From assembly GCA_045807725.1 (NCBI GenBank), contig JBJMGV010000013.1, forward strand, positions 1-64,000: a stretch of 64,000 nt of DNA, written 5' to 3'. Each line of letters begins with the position of its first letter. The first letter of the stretch is position 1. The stretch comes from DATENM01 sp045807725. Lineage in GTDB: Bacteria; Acidobacteriota; Blastocatellia; UBA7656. The notes beneath the pieces were generated by a model that had not been told where the DNA came from, ran no database searches, and worked only from the letters and a program-made list of their open reading frames with translations. The translations under genes were made by a program, and so were the position numbers. Shown here piece by piece: positions 43,678 through 53,153 of this stretch.

Positions 43678-44040
43678 ATGACCAATCGCTTCTATCCCGA
43701 CAAACAGATTCGTAACACGCAGGTGGCGCGGCCTGTCAGCGGACGCGTCTTCGTCTGGCTGACGGTCATCGCGCTTGCCGGAGCGCTGCTGTCGTGCGGC
43801 TTCGTCATCAGCGCGCGCCAGCACTTCCAGGCCATCTCGGTCGGTTATCAAAACGAAGAGTTGCGGCGACAGGCCGCGCAGCTTGAAGAGAAGCGCCGCC
43901 AGGTTGAACTGGATTACGCGCGCCTTTCGTCGCCAGTCGAAGTCGAGCGCCGCGCCCAGAAGGCCGGCCTCGCGCAGCCGCAAAGCCAATCTGACGCTAT
44001 CCGTCGCCCGACTAACGCGGACGCCAAGCCGAAGAGATAG
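43678..44040 (+). CDS. ftsL: Cell division protein FtsL-like
   Basis: 120 residues. One membrane segment at ~23-45 (FVWLTVIALAGALLSCGFVI) with a short cytoplasmic N-terminus, followed by a periplasmic coiled coil (ELRRQAAQLEEKRRQVELDYARL). FtsL is poorly conserved, so the call rests on topology and on its place between rsmH and ftsI. It would join FtsB/FtsQ in the divisome. ATG 43678 is preceded by GAGGC; an in-frame ATG at 43648 is the alternative. Confidence 0.8.
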   Translation: MTNRFYPDKQIRNTQVARPVSGRVFVWLTVIALAGALLSCGFVISARQHFQAISVGYQNEELRRQAAQLEEKRRQVELDYARLSSPVEVERRAQKAGLAQPQSQSDAIRRPTNADAKPKR

Positions 44041-44044
44041 ACCT

Positions 44045-46105
44045 ATGATGAGAGGGGAACACAAACTTTCGGACAAGCGGTTTCTCGTCATTCAAGTCCT
44101 GGTGATCGTCTGGGTGATGGCGATTGGTTATCGTCTCGTCAAATTGCAGGTCAAAGACCACGACAGCTTGCGCGCCCGCGCCGAGCGTCAGCAGCAGGCG
44201 GCCATCGATCTCAGCCCGATGCGCGGCGTCGTTTACGACCGCAATGGCAACGAGCTGGCGCGCTCGGTCGAAGCCAAATCGCTTTACGCCTCGCCCGCTG
44301 AAGTCAAAGACCCTGAGACGATGGCTGACCGGCTCGCTGAACTGCTCGACCTCGACCGTGATGCGCTTTACAAGCGGCTCACGTCAAAGAATCTTGTGCT
44401 CGTCGCCATCAAGCGCAAGCTCAGCGACAAAGAGGCCGAGCAGGTCGAGGCGTTGAAGATGCCCGGCCTGCGCTTCGTCAACGAGATGAAGCGCAACTAC
44501 GTCGCCGGCCAGACCGCCGCGCACGTGCTCGGCTTCGTCGATATGGAAGAGCGCGGCCAGGGCGGACTCGAACAGGCGTACGACAAGCAGATTCGCGGCA
44601 AAGGCGGGCGGCTGGTGCTCGATGTGGACGCGCTCAACAAGTCCTACGATCACTCGATTGAAGAATCGATACCGGGCGCGAATGTGACGCTGACGATTGA
44701 TTTGCTGATCCAGCACTACGCCGAGCAGGCGTTGAAGGACGCCATTCACCAGCACCACGCGCGCGGCGGCACGATTGTCTTGATGCGACCGGCGACCGGC
44801 GAAATCCTCGCGCTTGCCAACTACCCGACCTTTGACCCGAACAACGTCCGCGACTCGGAAGAGTTGGAGCGACACAACCGCGCCATCGAGACATCGTTCG
44901 AGCCGGGTTCGATCTTCAAGCTCGTGACCTACAGCGCCGCGCTCGAAGAGAAGCTGATTCGCCCCGACACGCGCATTGATTGTCAGGGCGGCCAGATTCG
45001 CATCGCCGACCGCATCATCCACGATGGTCACTACGGCGTGCTGACCGCCGCGCAGGCGCTAGCCAAATCGTCGAACGTCGCCGCCATCAAGATCGGTATG
45101 ATGTTAGGCAATGCGCGGCTGGCGCGTTATATCGAAGAGTTCGGCTTTGGCCGCCGCACCGGCATCGAGCTGCCGGCTGAAGCGCGCGGCCTCTTCCGCC
45201 CCGCGAGCGAGTGGGGGCCGACCAGCATTGGCTCGATTCCGATGGGCCACGAAGTCGGCGTCACCGCCGTGCAAGCGGTCGCCGCTTATGCCTGCATCGC
45301 CAACGGCGGCGAATACGTTCGTCCGCACATTGTAAAGCGCATTACAGACGCGGCGGGCAACGCCATCGAGGAAGCGCCTGTCGAATCGCGCCGCGTCGTC
45401 AGCCAGCACACCGCCGACACCATCAAGCAGATGCTCGAAGGTGTCGTGATGCACGGCACGGGTAAAGCGGCGCAGGTGGGCGGCTACAGCGCCGCCGGCA
45501 AGACCGGCACGGCGCAGAAGATTGACGAACAGACGAAACGTTATTCGCAGACCAGATACATCGCTTCGTTCGCGGGCTTCGCTCCCGTAGAGAATCCTGA
45601 GATCGCCTGCATCGTTTCGATAGACGAACCAATCGGCGCGCATCACGGCGGCGACGTGGCCGCGCCGGTCTTCGCGCGCGTCGTCACAGACGCGCTGCGC
45701 ACGCTCGGCGTGCCGCCCGCCGACGAGCCGCCCGCGCAGATGGCCAGCGCCGACACGCACGTCTACGACATTGCAGAGACGATACAGGAGAGTCAGGTGG
45801 CGGCTCGCATTGAACGCGACGAAGCGCAGCAGCCGGCGGTTGACGTAGCGAACAACACACAAACGGCAACGCCGACGCGCGGCGGCGTCGTGATGCCCGA
45901 CCTGATGGGCTTGAGCATACGTGAAGCCCTCGCCTTGTGCGCGGCACGCGGGTTGAAGATCAAGCCAAGCGGCGAAGGTGTTGTCACGTTACAGAATCCC
46001 TCGCCCGGCGCGCTGGTCGCACAGGATGCGGTCTGCATTGTGAAGCTATCGAAACAGTTCGTGCGCAAAGATGCCGTCGCCCGCGCGTCGGGCGCGCGAA
46101 AGTGA
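44045..46105 (+). CDS. ftsI: Division-specific class B PBP transpeptidase with a PASTA domain (FtsI/SpoVD-like)
   Basis: 686 residues. Membrane anchor at ~13-32, dimer domain starting with RGVVYDRNGNELA, and transpeptidase motifs SIFK (Ser289, Lys292), SSN (342-344) and KTGT (486-489). A single PASTA domain closes it (GVVMPDLMGLSIREALALC...). It cross-links septal peptidoglycan with FtsW. PASTA on a Gram-negative FtsI is a feature shared with SpoVD-type enzymes. ATG 44045 is 4 bases after the ftsL stop. A longer open frame from 43775 merely overlaps ftsL. Confidence 0.94.
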   Translation: MMRGEHKLSDKRFLVIQVLVIVWVMAIGYRLVKLQVKDHDSLRARAERQQQAAIDLSPMRGVVYDRNGNELARSVEAKSLYASPAEVKDPETMADRLAELLDLDRDALYKRLTSKNLVLVAIKRKLSDKEAEQVEALKMPGLRFVNEMKRNYVAGQTAAHVLGFVDMEERGQGGLEQAYDKQIRGKGGRLVLDVDALNKSYDHSIEESIPGANVTLTIDLLIQHYAEQALKDAIHQHHARGGTIVLMRPATGEILALANYPTFDPNNVRDSEELERHNRAIETSFEPGSIFKLVTYSAALEEKLIRPDTRIDCQGGQIRIADRIIHDGHYGVLTAAQALAKSSNVAAIKIGMMLGNARLARYIEEFGFGRRTGIELPAEARGLFRPASEWGPTSIGSIPMGHEVGVTAVQAVAAYACIANGGEYVRPHIVKRITDAAGNAIEEAPVESRRVVSQHTADTIKQMLEGVVMHGTGKAAQVGGYSAAGKTGTAQKIDEQTKRYSQTRYIASFAGFAPVENPEIACIVSIDEPIGAHHGGDVAAPVFARVVTDALRTLGVPPADEPPAQMASADTHVYDIAETIQESQVAARIERDEAQQPAVDVANNTQTATPTRGGVVMPDLMGLSIREALALCAARGLKIKPSGEGVVTLQNPSPGALVAQDAVCIVKLSKQFVRKDAVARASGARK

Positions 46106-46111
46106 AGACGA

Positions 46112-47617
46112 GTGAAACTGGCTGATTTAGCAAAACAGATCGCTGCGGTCGCCGCAAGCGGGCGGCTCGATGCGGACGTGCGCGACGTGACGCACGATTC
46201 GCGTGCGGTCGAGCCGGGTTTTGCCTTCGTTGCGATTCGCGGCGCGAAGACCGACGCGCATCGCTTCATCCCGCAGGTGATCGAGCGCGGCGCGGTTTCG
46301 ATTGTCTCCGAACTTAAGCGCGACGAGGTGAACGATTCGGCGACGGCAGAGATCGGCTGGCTTCAAGTCACGGATGCGCGCGCGGCGCTGGCGCAGGCCG
46401 CTGCCGCGATTCACGGGCATCCGTCTCGTTATCTCAAGCTCGTCGGCATCACCGGCACGAACGGCAAGACGACCACCGCGCACCTGATGGATTCGATCAT
46501 CCGCGCCGCCGAAGGCATATCGGCGATGTTCGGTACGATTAAACATCGCATCGGCGATGAGGCGGCGACCGCGCATCACACGACGCCCGAAGCCGCAGAC
46601 ATTCAGCGCATGCTGGCGCAAGCCGTCGCCGCCGGTTGTCGTTCGGCAGTGATGGAAGTCTCTTCGCACGCCATCGAGTTGCACCGCGCCGACGCGCTGA
46701 AATTCGCCGTCGCCGTCTTCACCAATTTGACGCGCGATCACCTCGACTATCACCAGACGATGGAGAGCTATTTCGCGGCCAAAGCCAAACTCTTCAACGG
46801 GGCGCTCGACCCGCAGCTCACTGCTTCGGTCATCAACATTGATGATGAGTATGGCCGCCGCTTACTCGACAGCGCGCGCGGGCGGATCATCACTTACGGA
46901 TTCAGCCCGCAAGCCGACGTGCGGACGGATCGATTCGACCTGTCGCCGCGTGGGCTGTCGTACACAGCGACGACGCCTGCGGGACAAATCGCTGTCGCGT
47001 CGCCGCTGGTCGGACGCTTTCACGTCTACAACACGCTGGCGGCGATTGGCGCGGGGGTGGCTCTGGGAGCCAGTCTGGAGACGATTGCTCAAGGCATACG
47101 CGACTGCCGCACGGTCGCGGGTCGCTTCGAGCAGGTGACGACGGATGAAGGAAGCGAAGCGGCCTTTGCCATCATCGTTGATTACGCGCACACGGACGAC
47201 GCGCTCAAGAACGTCTTGCAGACGGCCCGCGAAGTCGCGGGTGATGGGCGCGTGATTACGGTCTTCGGCTGCGGCGGCGACCGTGACCGCACCAAGCGCG
47301 CGCCGATGGGCGAGATCGCCGCATCGTTATCGAATGTAGCCATCGTTACATCCGACAATCCGCGCAGCGAAGACCCGCTTGCGATCATCGCCGACATCGA
47401 AGTCGGCTTGCGCAAGACCGGGCGCGATTACGTGAAGCTGCCCGACCGCCGCGACGCCATCTTTCACGCCATCCGCGAAGCGCGCGATGGCGATGTCGTC
47501 GTCATCGCCGGCAAAGGGCACGAGACCTATCAGATTCTCGGCGAGCGCACGATTCACTTCGACGACAAAGAGGTCGCCCGCGAGGCGATGACGGCAATAG
47601 GCGGAGCGAGCAGATAG
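46112..47617 (+). CDS. murE: UDP-MurNAc-L-Ala-D-Glu:meso-diaminopimelate ligase
   Basis: 501 residues, starting with GTG. ATP loop GITGTNGKTTTAHLM, HTTPEAADIQRML for UDP-MurNAc binding, VDYAHTDDALKNVL, and the DNPR motif (TSDNPRSEDPL) that marks meso-DAP specificity. It adds the third residue of the stem peptide in the cytoplasm. The start is 6 bases after the ftsI stop and it ends 15 bases before murF. Confidence 0.95.
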   Translation: MKLADLAKQIAAVAASGRLDADVRDVTHDSRAVEPGFAFVAIRGAKTDAHRFIPQVIERGAVSIVSELKRDEVNDSATAEIGWLQVTDARAALAQAAAAIHGHPSRYLKLVGITGTNGKTTTAHLMDSIIRAAEGISAMFGTIKHRIGDEAATAHHTTPEAADIQRMLAQAVAAGCRSAVMEVSSHAIELHRADALKFAVAVFTNLTRDHLDYHQTMESYFAAKAKLFNGALDPQLTASVINIDDEYGRRLLDSARGRIITYGFSPQADVRTDRFDLSPRGLSYTATTPAGQIAVASPLVGRFHVYNTLAAIGAGVALGASLETIAQGIRDCRTVAGRFEQVTTDEGSEAAFAIIVDYAHTDDALKNVLQTAREVAGDGRVITVFGCGGDRDRTKRAPMGEIAASLSNVAIVTSDNPRSEDPLAIIADIEVGLRKTGRDYVKLPDRRDAIFHAIREARDGDVVVIAGKGHETYQILGERTIHFDDKEVAREAMTAIGGASR

Positions 47618-47632
47618 CTTGCGATAACAGTT

Positions 47633-49054
47633 ATGAAACTGAGCGAAGTGGCAAAGCGGCTAGGCGCGACGGCTCCCGAATCAATCGGCGGGCGCGAGCC
47701 GCTCGGCTACTCGATTGATTCGCGCACTGTCCGCGCCGGCGATGTTTTCTTTGCGATTCGCGGCGAGCATCACGATGGTCATCAGTTCGTCGCCGACGTA
47801 TTGAAGAAAGGCGCGTTAGCCGCCGTCATATCACAAGATTTTCAACTCGCCGAATCCGACCACTCGCGCGACGAGGCGATGTTGATTCGCGTGGACGACA
47901 CGCTCGCAGCATTGCAGCAACTCGCGTCTTCGGTGCTGCGCGAGTGGCGCGGGCAAGAGGTCGCTATCACTGGCAGCATGGGCAAGACGACGACAAAAGA
48001 GATGACGGCAGCGGCGCTCAATGTCGCCGGTCACGTCATCAAGACGGCGGGCAACCTGAATAACGATTATGGCCTGCCGCTCTCTATATTGAAGATGGAA
48101 AGCGACGGCGCGCGCGCTAGTGATTTTGATTACGCTGTATTCGAGATGGGGATGAATCACGCGGGCGAGATCGCGCGGCTCGCCGCGATTGCGCCGCCCG
48201 ATTGCGGCGTCGTCACCGTTGTTGCGCCGGTTCACCTTGAGTTCTTTGATTCCATCGAAGGCATCGCCGCCGCCAAAGCCGAGTTAGTCGCCGGCATCAA
48301 AGCGGGCGGCGTCGCCGTGCTCAACGCCGACGACACCCGCGTCGCGCGTATGCGCGAGATGCGCGGCGACATCGTTTATCGAATGTTCGGCATCGAAAGC
48401 CGCGCCGATGTTTCAGCGGCAAACATTGCCGCCGACGGATTGAACGGCACGCGCTTCACTCTGGTGACGCCGCGCGGCCAGATCAACGTGAAGCTTGCGG
48501 TCGCGGGCCGTCACAATGTCTACAACGCGCTTGCCGCCGCCGCCGCCGCCGATTACTACGATGCGCCACTTGAGGGCATCGCTGAAGCGCTGGCCGAATC
48601 CTCTTCGCCACGGATGCGCGGCGAGGTCGTGCGATTATCTAACGGCGTCACGCTCGTAGACGATTCGTATAACTCGAACCCGCGCGCGCTGGTTGAGATG
48701 GTCAAGACGATCAGCGCCAACCGAGAGGCGCAGCGCCGCGTTGTCGTCGCCGGCGAGATGCTCGAACTCGGCGTGACCGGCGCGGACTTGCACCGCGAAG
48801 CGGGCCGGCAAATCGCCGCGCTCGGCGTCGATCTTTTGATCGGTGTGCGCGGCCTCGCCGCAGAGATAGTCGCCGGCGCACGCGAAGCGGGAATGGCAAA
48901 CCTCGCGGCCATCTTTTGCACAACGCCCGACGAAGCGGCTGACGTGTTGCAGCGCGAAGCACGCGAAGGCGACCTGATCTTAGTCAAAGGCTCGCGCGGC
49001 GTGCGGACAGAGATCGTTGTTGAACGACTGAAGAAGCAGGGTAGGGGCCAGTAG
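47633..49054 (+). CDS. murF: UDP-MurNAc-tripeptide:D-Ala-D-Ala ligase
   Basis: 473 residues. GITGSMGKTTTKEM is the ATP loop. NLNNDYGLPLSIL, MGMNHAGEIARLA and DDSYNSNPRALVEM are the conserved segments for ligand and second-substrate binding. VAGEMLELG follows. It adds D-Ala-D-Ala to complete the UDP-MurNAc-pentapeptide. The last four residues (GRGQ) and the stop already belong to the repeat block that starts at 49039. Confidence 0.95.
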   Translation: MKLSEVAKRLGATAPESIGGREPLGYSIDSRTVRAGDVFFAIRGEHHDGHQFVADVLKKGALAAVISQDFQLAESDHSRDEAMLIRVDDTLAALQQLASSVLREWRGQEVAITGSMGKTTTKEMTAAALNVAGHVIKTAGNLNNDYGLPLSILKMESDGARASDFDYAVFEMGMNHAGEIARLAAIAPPDCGVVTVVAPVHLEFFDSIEGIAAAKAELVAGIKAGGVAVLNADDTRVARMREMRGDIVYRMFGIESRADVSAANIAADGLNGTRFTLVTPRGQINVKLAVAGRHNVYNALAAAAAADYYDAPLEGIAEALAESSSPRMRGEVVRLSNGVTLVDDSYNSNPRALVEMVKTISANREAQRRVVVAGEMLELGVTGADLHREAGRQIAALGVDLLIGVRGLAAEIVAGAREAGMANLAAIFCTTPDEAADVLQREAREGDLILVKGSRGVRTEIVVERLKKQGRGQ

Positions 49055-49240
49055 GTAGTCCCGTAGGGACGCCCTGTTTATAGTTATCGTTGATAAAAGA
49101 GACGAAGCCCCGTAGGGGCGCAATGCCAACAGGTCGCTCCTGACGGAGCTTGATTCTTTTATCACCTCATCAACTATAAACATCTCGCTCCTAACGGAGC
49201 TTACCCGAACTGGCCACTGGCTGCTGGCCACTGACTGAGA
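49039..49240. repeat. Composite inverted-repeat block with four small palindromes
   Basis: The left side has GTCCCGTAGGGAC (49058-49070) and GCCCCGTAGGGGC. The right side has GCTCCTGACGGAGC (49136-49149) and GCTCCTAACGGAGC (49187-49200). Between them, GTTTATAGTT (49076-49085) pairs with AACTATAAAC (49172-49181), and GATAAAAGA (49092) with TCTTTTATC (49155). The outer ends carry TGGCCACTGG units. It fills the gap from murF to mraY and ends 6 bases before the mraY start. Confidence 0.75.
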
Positions 49241-49246
49241 GGGCTG

Positions 49247-50353
49247 ATGTTCTACTACTTGAACTTTCTCAGGGACGCGCACGACAGCCTGTCGTTCCTG
49301 CGCGTGTTTGAGCAGGTGACGTTTCGCTCGGCGTGGGCGGCGATCACGGCGCTCGTCATCAGCCTTATGTTCGGCTCGCGGATGATCGCTATGTTGAAGG
49401 AGTTTCAGATCGGCCAGCAGATTCGTGAAGAAGGGCCGCGCTCGCATCAATCGAAGCGCGGCACGCCGACGATGGGCGGCGTGTTGATCATCTTGTCGGT
49501 CGCCATCTCGACACTGCTGTGGGCGAACCTCTCGGTCGTCTTCGTCTGGATCGCCGTCTGCGCGACGCTCTGTTACGGCGCGATTGGCTTTGCCGATGAC
49601 TATCTGAAGGTCAAGCGCCGTCACAACCTCGGACTGACCGGCAGACAGAAACTGCTCTTTCAATTTCTCGTGGCCTTCGCCATCGGCTTCGTGCTGCATT
49701 ACTTCACCAACTACAGCACGCGGCTGAGTGTGCCGTTCTTCAAGAACTTCACGCCCGAGTTGTTCTGGCCGATCTACTTGATCGTCTTCGCGCCGCTGGT
49801 GCTGGTCGGTTTCTCGAATGCGGTGAATCTTACAGACGGGCTTGATGGCTTGGCTATCTCAGTAACGATGGTGACGAGCGCGGCGCTGACCGGCTTCACC
49901 TATGTGAGCGGCCACGCGCGCTTTGCCGATTACCTGGGGCTTGAGCACAATCCGGGCATTCACGAGCTGACGATCTTTTGCGCGGCGCTCACGGGCGCGA
50001 GCCTCGGCTTTCTGTGGTTCAACGCGCCGCCCGCCGAAGTCTTTATGGGCGATGTCGGCTCGCTCGGCATCGGCGGCGCGGTCGGCATTGTCGCCGTCTT
50101 GATCAAGCAAGAGTTCTTGCTGGTGATGATCGGCGGCGTCTTCGTGCTCGAAGCGCTGTCGGTGATTTTGCAGGTCGCCTCGTTCAAGATTTTCAAGCGC
50201 CGCATCTTCAAGATGGCGCCGCTGCATCATCACTTCGAGTTGATGTACCCGGCTGAACTGTCGCGGCGCATGGAGCCAAAGCTGGTCTTTCGCTTTCTGA
50301 TCGTGGCGATCCTTTTCGCCTTGCTCAGTCTGACGACGTTGAAGCTGAGATGA
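49247..50353 (+). CDS. mraY: Phospho-MurNAc-pentapeptide translocase
   Basis: 368 residues with ten predicted membrane segments. GTPTMGGVLIIL near the start, GFADDYLKVKRR (catalytic Asp pair), NAVNLTDGLDGLA, FMGDVGSLGIGG and APLHHHFEL are the MraY signatures. It moves phospho-MurNAc-pentapeptide onto undecaprenyl phosphate to make lipid I. It overlaps murD by 4 bases (ATGA), so those two are translationally coupled. Confidence 0.96.
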   Translation: MFYYLNFLRDAHDSLSFLRVFEQVTFRSAWAAITALVISLMFGSRMIAMLKEFQIGQQIREEGPRSHQSKRGTPTMGGVLIILSVAISTLLWANLSVVFVWIAVCATLCYGAIGFADDYLKVKRRHNLGLTGRQKLLFQFLVAFAIGFVLHYFTNYSTRLSVPFFKNFTPELFWPIYLIVFAPLVLVGFSNAVNLTDGLDGLAISVTMVTSAALTGFTYVSGHARFADYLGLEHNPGIHELTIFCAALTGASLGFLWFNAPPAEVFMGDVGSLGIGGAVGIVAVLIKQEFLLVMIGGVFVLEALSVILQVASFKIFKRRIFKMAPLHHHFELMYPAELSRRMEPKLVFRFLIVAILFALLSLTTLKLR

Positions 50354-51774
50354 ACGTTGCGGGCAAAAACATTTTAGTCGTCGGCGTCGCGCGCAGCGGC
50401 GTGGCGGCAGCGCGTCTGCTTGCGGCGCGCGGCGCAGCGGTGACGGCTAATGATGTGAAGGATGAATCGCAGCTCGCGCATGAGACTGAAGAGTTGCGCG
50501 CCGCAGGCGTGAGGCTCGCGCTCGGCGGCCACCCGCAAGAGTTATTTGCCGACGCCGATTTGATCGTGCTCAGTCCCGGCGTGCCCGCTGACCTGCCGCA
50601 ACTCGACATTGCGCGAAGCCGTGGTGTCGAAGTCATCAGTGAGCCAGAGTTAGCCGGTCGCTTTTTGCGCGGGCGCATCATCGGCATCACCGGCTCGAAC
50701 GGCAAGACGACGACGACGGCGCTCACCGGCGAGCTGATGCGAGCGGCGGGCGCGCAAGTGATCGTCGGCGGCAACATCGGCACGCCGTTGACAAGTTTGA
50801 TCGAGCAATCGAGTGATGAGACGTGGACGGTCGCGGAGCTGTCGAGCTTTCAGCTTGAGATGATTGACAGCCTGCGCGTTCACGTCGCCATAGTAACGAA
50901 CATTACGCCGGATCACTTGGACCGGCACGGCACGTTTGAAAACTACGTTCGCGCCAAGCATCGCATCTTTCGCAACCAGACGGCGGAAGACTTCGCCGTG
51001 CTCAATGGTCGTGACCGCGCGATTGACGATATGGTGCGGGCGCTCGGCGTGCCGTCACGCAAAGTCTATTTCGCTTCGCAAAGCCGGGAAACAATTGCCG
51101 GCCTGGCGGCTGACTTTTACGTGCGCGAGGGGCGATTGTTCACGACACGGCTCGCCGACCATCAAGCGGAAATCGAAGTGATGCCGCTCGCCGACATTCC
51201 GCTGCGCGGGATGCACAACGTCGAAAACGTGATGACGGCGCTGGCCGCCGTCTTCTGTGCGAGAGGGACACGCCGCGAAGACTTGCCGGCGCTGGTTGCC
51301 GCGATCAAACAGTTTCCCGGCGTCGAGCACCGCATCGAGTACGTCGCCGAGATCAGCGGCGTGAAGTTCTATAACGACTCGAAAGCGACGAACGTCGATT
51401 CGACCGTGAAAGCCCTCGAAGCCTTTGACCGCAACATCATCGTGATTCTCGGCGGCAAGGATAAAGGCAGCGACTACACGGCGCTTGCGTCGCTGGTTCG
51501 TGAGCGCGTCAAGCAAGTGATCCTGCTCGGCGCGGCCAGCGATAAGATCGCCGCGCAACTGGAAGGCGTGCGCCCCCTGACGCGCGCCGCTTCGATGCAG
51601 GACGCGGTCGAGCGAGCGATGGCGGCGGCCCGTTGCGGCGACACCGTGCTGCTCGCGCCGGCCTGCGCCAGCTTCGATATGTTCGACAACTACGAACATC
51701 GGGGCCGCGTCTTCAAGCAGGAAGTAATGAATCTGGCGAACCGAGTGGGAACGGGCACGCAAAGGAAGGATTGA
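50350..51774 (+). CDS. murD: UDP-MurNAc-L-alanine:D-glutamate ligase
   Basis: 474 residues. VVGVARSGVAAARLLAARG opens the UDP-MurNAc domain, GITGSNGKTTTTALTGEL is the ATP loop, ITPDHLDRHGTFENY the Mg/substrate segment, and FYNDSKATNVDSTVKALEAF the central domain end. It adds D-Glu to UDP-MurNAc-L-Ala. The TGA stop (51772-51774) is also the first triplet of the following heptad repeat. Confidence 0.95.
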   Translation: MNVAGKNILVVGVARSGVAAARLLAARGAAVTANDVKDESQLAHETEELRAAGVRLALGGHPQELFADADLIVLSPGVPADLPQLDIARSRGVEVISEPELAGRFLRGRIIGITGSNGKTTTTALTGELMRAAGAQVIVGGNIGTPLTSLIEQSSDETWTVAELSSFQLEMIDSLRVHVAIVTNITPDHLDRHGTFENYVRAKHRIFRNQTAEDFAVLNGRDRAIDDMVRALGVPSRKVYFASQSRETIAGLAADFYVREGRLFTTRLADHQAEIEVMPLADIPLRGMHNVENVMTALAAVFCARGTRREDLPALVAAIKQFPGVEHRIEYVAEISGVKFYNDSKATNVDSTVKALEAFDRNIIVILGGKDKGSDYTALASLVRERVKQVILLGAASDKIAAQLEGVRPLTRAASMQDAVERAMAAARCGDTVLLAPACASFDMFDNYEHRGRVFKQEVMNLANRVGTGTQRKD

Positions 51775-51851
51775 GTGACGGGTGATTAATAATGAGTGAG
51801 GGGCCAGCCCAGCTCACCACGCATTACTCATCACGCATCACTCATCACGCA
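51772..51851. repeat. Inverted heptad-repeat hairpin, GAGTGAT family
   Basis: The left arm is 51772-51801 (GAGTGACGGGTGATTAATAA and on) and the right arm 51813-51851 (ACTCATCACGCATCACTCAT and on), separated by ~11 bases. It begins with the murD stop codon and ends 3 bases before the ftsW ATG, so the whole murD-ftsW junction is repeat. Confidence 0.86.
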
Positions 51852-51854
51852 AGT

Positions 51855-53036
51855 ATGGCGATTGACTATAGAGCAGCGACACCACGATGGAAGCGCGAAG
51901 CCGACTGGCAGGCGCGGCGCAACGCCGAGTCGCGTTCATCGGCGGGCCGCGAGCTGGGCGTTGACAAAGTCTTGCTGGCCCTCGTGCTGGCGCTGACCCT
52001 GTTCGGCGCGGTGATGGTCTACTCGGCGTCGGCGATTATCGCCGAGAAAGGTTTCGGTAATCAGTTTCACTTTTTGTACAAGCAAGGGATGTGGGCCTTT
52101 GTCGGACTTGTAGCGCTGGCCGTAGCGATGAAGATTGATTACCGCCAGTACAAGCGGCCCGGCGTCGTCTTTTCGGCGCTCGCGGTCACGGCGCTAATGC
52201 TCATCATTGTTCTCTTCTTGCCGAAAGTGAACGAGACGCACCGCTGGATTCGCGCCGCCGGCTTCTCGCTGCAACCATCGGAAATCGCCAAACTGGCTCT
52301 GACGGCCTATTTGGCGTACCTGATCGAGAGCCGCGCTAGAGAGATCAATGATTTCAAGCGCGTCTTCATTCCTGCGACGGCAGTCGCCGGACTCATCATC
52401 GTGCTGGTTGCCGCCGAGCCTGATCTCGGAACGGCGATGGCGCTCGGCATCGTCTATCTGGCGGTGACGTTTTACGCCGGCGTGCCGGTGCGGTATCTAG
52501 GGCTGGTCGGATTGGCGGCGCTGCCGGGGCTGGCGGGGATGTTGTTGCTGGTGCCCTGGCGGTTGCAGCGCCTGATGGACTTTCTCGACCCGTGGAAGAA
52601 CCAGACCACGTCGAGCTTTCAAGTCGTGCAATCGCTGATCGCCATCGGCAGCGGCGGGCCTGAGGGCGTCGGCTTCGCGCAAGGCAAGCAGAAGTTGTTC
52701 TACCTGCCCGCGCCGCACACCGATTTTATCTTCGCGGTGATCGGCGAAGAACTGGGGTTGATCGGCACGGCGGCGGTCGTCTTGATCTTCGGGCTGCTGG
52801 CGTGGCGAGGGTTCCGCGCGGCGCGCTCGGCTCCCGACCTGTTCGGCCAATTGCTGGCCACGGGGCTGACGGTGATGATCATCGCGCAAGCATTTTTCAA
52901 CATCAGCGTGACGCTGTCGCTCGTGCCCACGAAAGGCATTCCGCTGCCGTTCATCAGCTCAGGCGGCTCGTCGCTGGCCATCTCGCTGTTCGCAGCCGGC
53001 GTGCTGTTGAACGTGTCGAAGCACGAAAAAACATGA
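51855..53036 (+). CDS. ftsW: Peptidoglycan glycosyltransferase FtsW
   Basis: 393 residues, ten membrane segments of the SEDS family. GAVMVYSASAI in TM1, RWIRAAGFSLQPSEIAKLAL, AEPDLGTAMALGIVY, the catalytic-loop region after FQVVQSLIAIGSGG, FAVIGEELGLIG, and the C-terminal PTKGIPLPFISSGGSS are all present. It polymerises lipid II at the septum with FtsI. The N-terminal cytoplasmic tail (residues 1-35) is Arg-rich. ATG 51855 has the heptad repeat directly in front and no clear ribosome-binding site. Confidence 0.95.
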   Translation: MAIDYRAATPRWKREADWQARRNAESRSSAGRELGVDKVLLALVLALTLFGAVMVYSASAIIAEKGFGNQFHFLYKQGMWAFVGLVALAVAMKIDYRQYKRPGVVFSALAVTALMLIIVLFLPKVNETHRWIRAAGFSLQPSEIAKLALTAYLAYLIESRAREINDFKRVFIPATAVAGLIIVLVAAEPDLGTAMALGIVYLAVTFYAGVPVRYLGLVGLAALPGLAGMLLLVPWRLQRLMDFLDPWKNQTTSSFQVVQSLIAIGSGGPEGVGFAQGKQKLFYLPAPHTDFIFAVIGEELGLIGTAAVVLIFGLLAWRGFRAARSAPDLFGQLLATGLTVMIIAQAFFNISVTLSLVPTKGIPLPFISSGGSSLAISLFAAGVLLNVSKHEKT

Positions 53037-53040
53037 AGAA

Positions 53041-53153
53041 AGGAGTCAGGAGTCAGGAGTCAGGAGTCAGAATGGAAAGCAAAGCCGCTGCTCTTGAACA
53101 GCTATTTACAAACAGACTCAATTCTGACTTCTGACTCCTGACTTCTGACTTCT
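53041..53153. repeat. Inverted heptad-repeat hairpin, GAGTCAG family
   Basis: The left arm (53041-53071) is AGGAGTC repeated four times at an exact 7-bp period. The right arm (53121-53153) is the complement (CTGACTTCTGACTCCTGACT and on), with a ~49-base loop. It ends where the murG ATG begins and starts 4 bases after the ftsW stop. Confidence 0.9.

Noticed and set aside
45104..45862. 252-codon frame antisense to ftsI
   Set aside because: Shadow; ftsI has all transpeptidase motifs in this stretch.
53041..53153. CRISPR array
   Set aside because: The heptad repeats are contiguous tandem units with an inverted partner, not constant repeats separated by unique spacers, and no cas gene is present.
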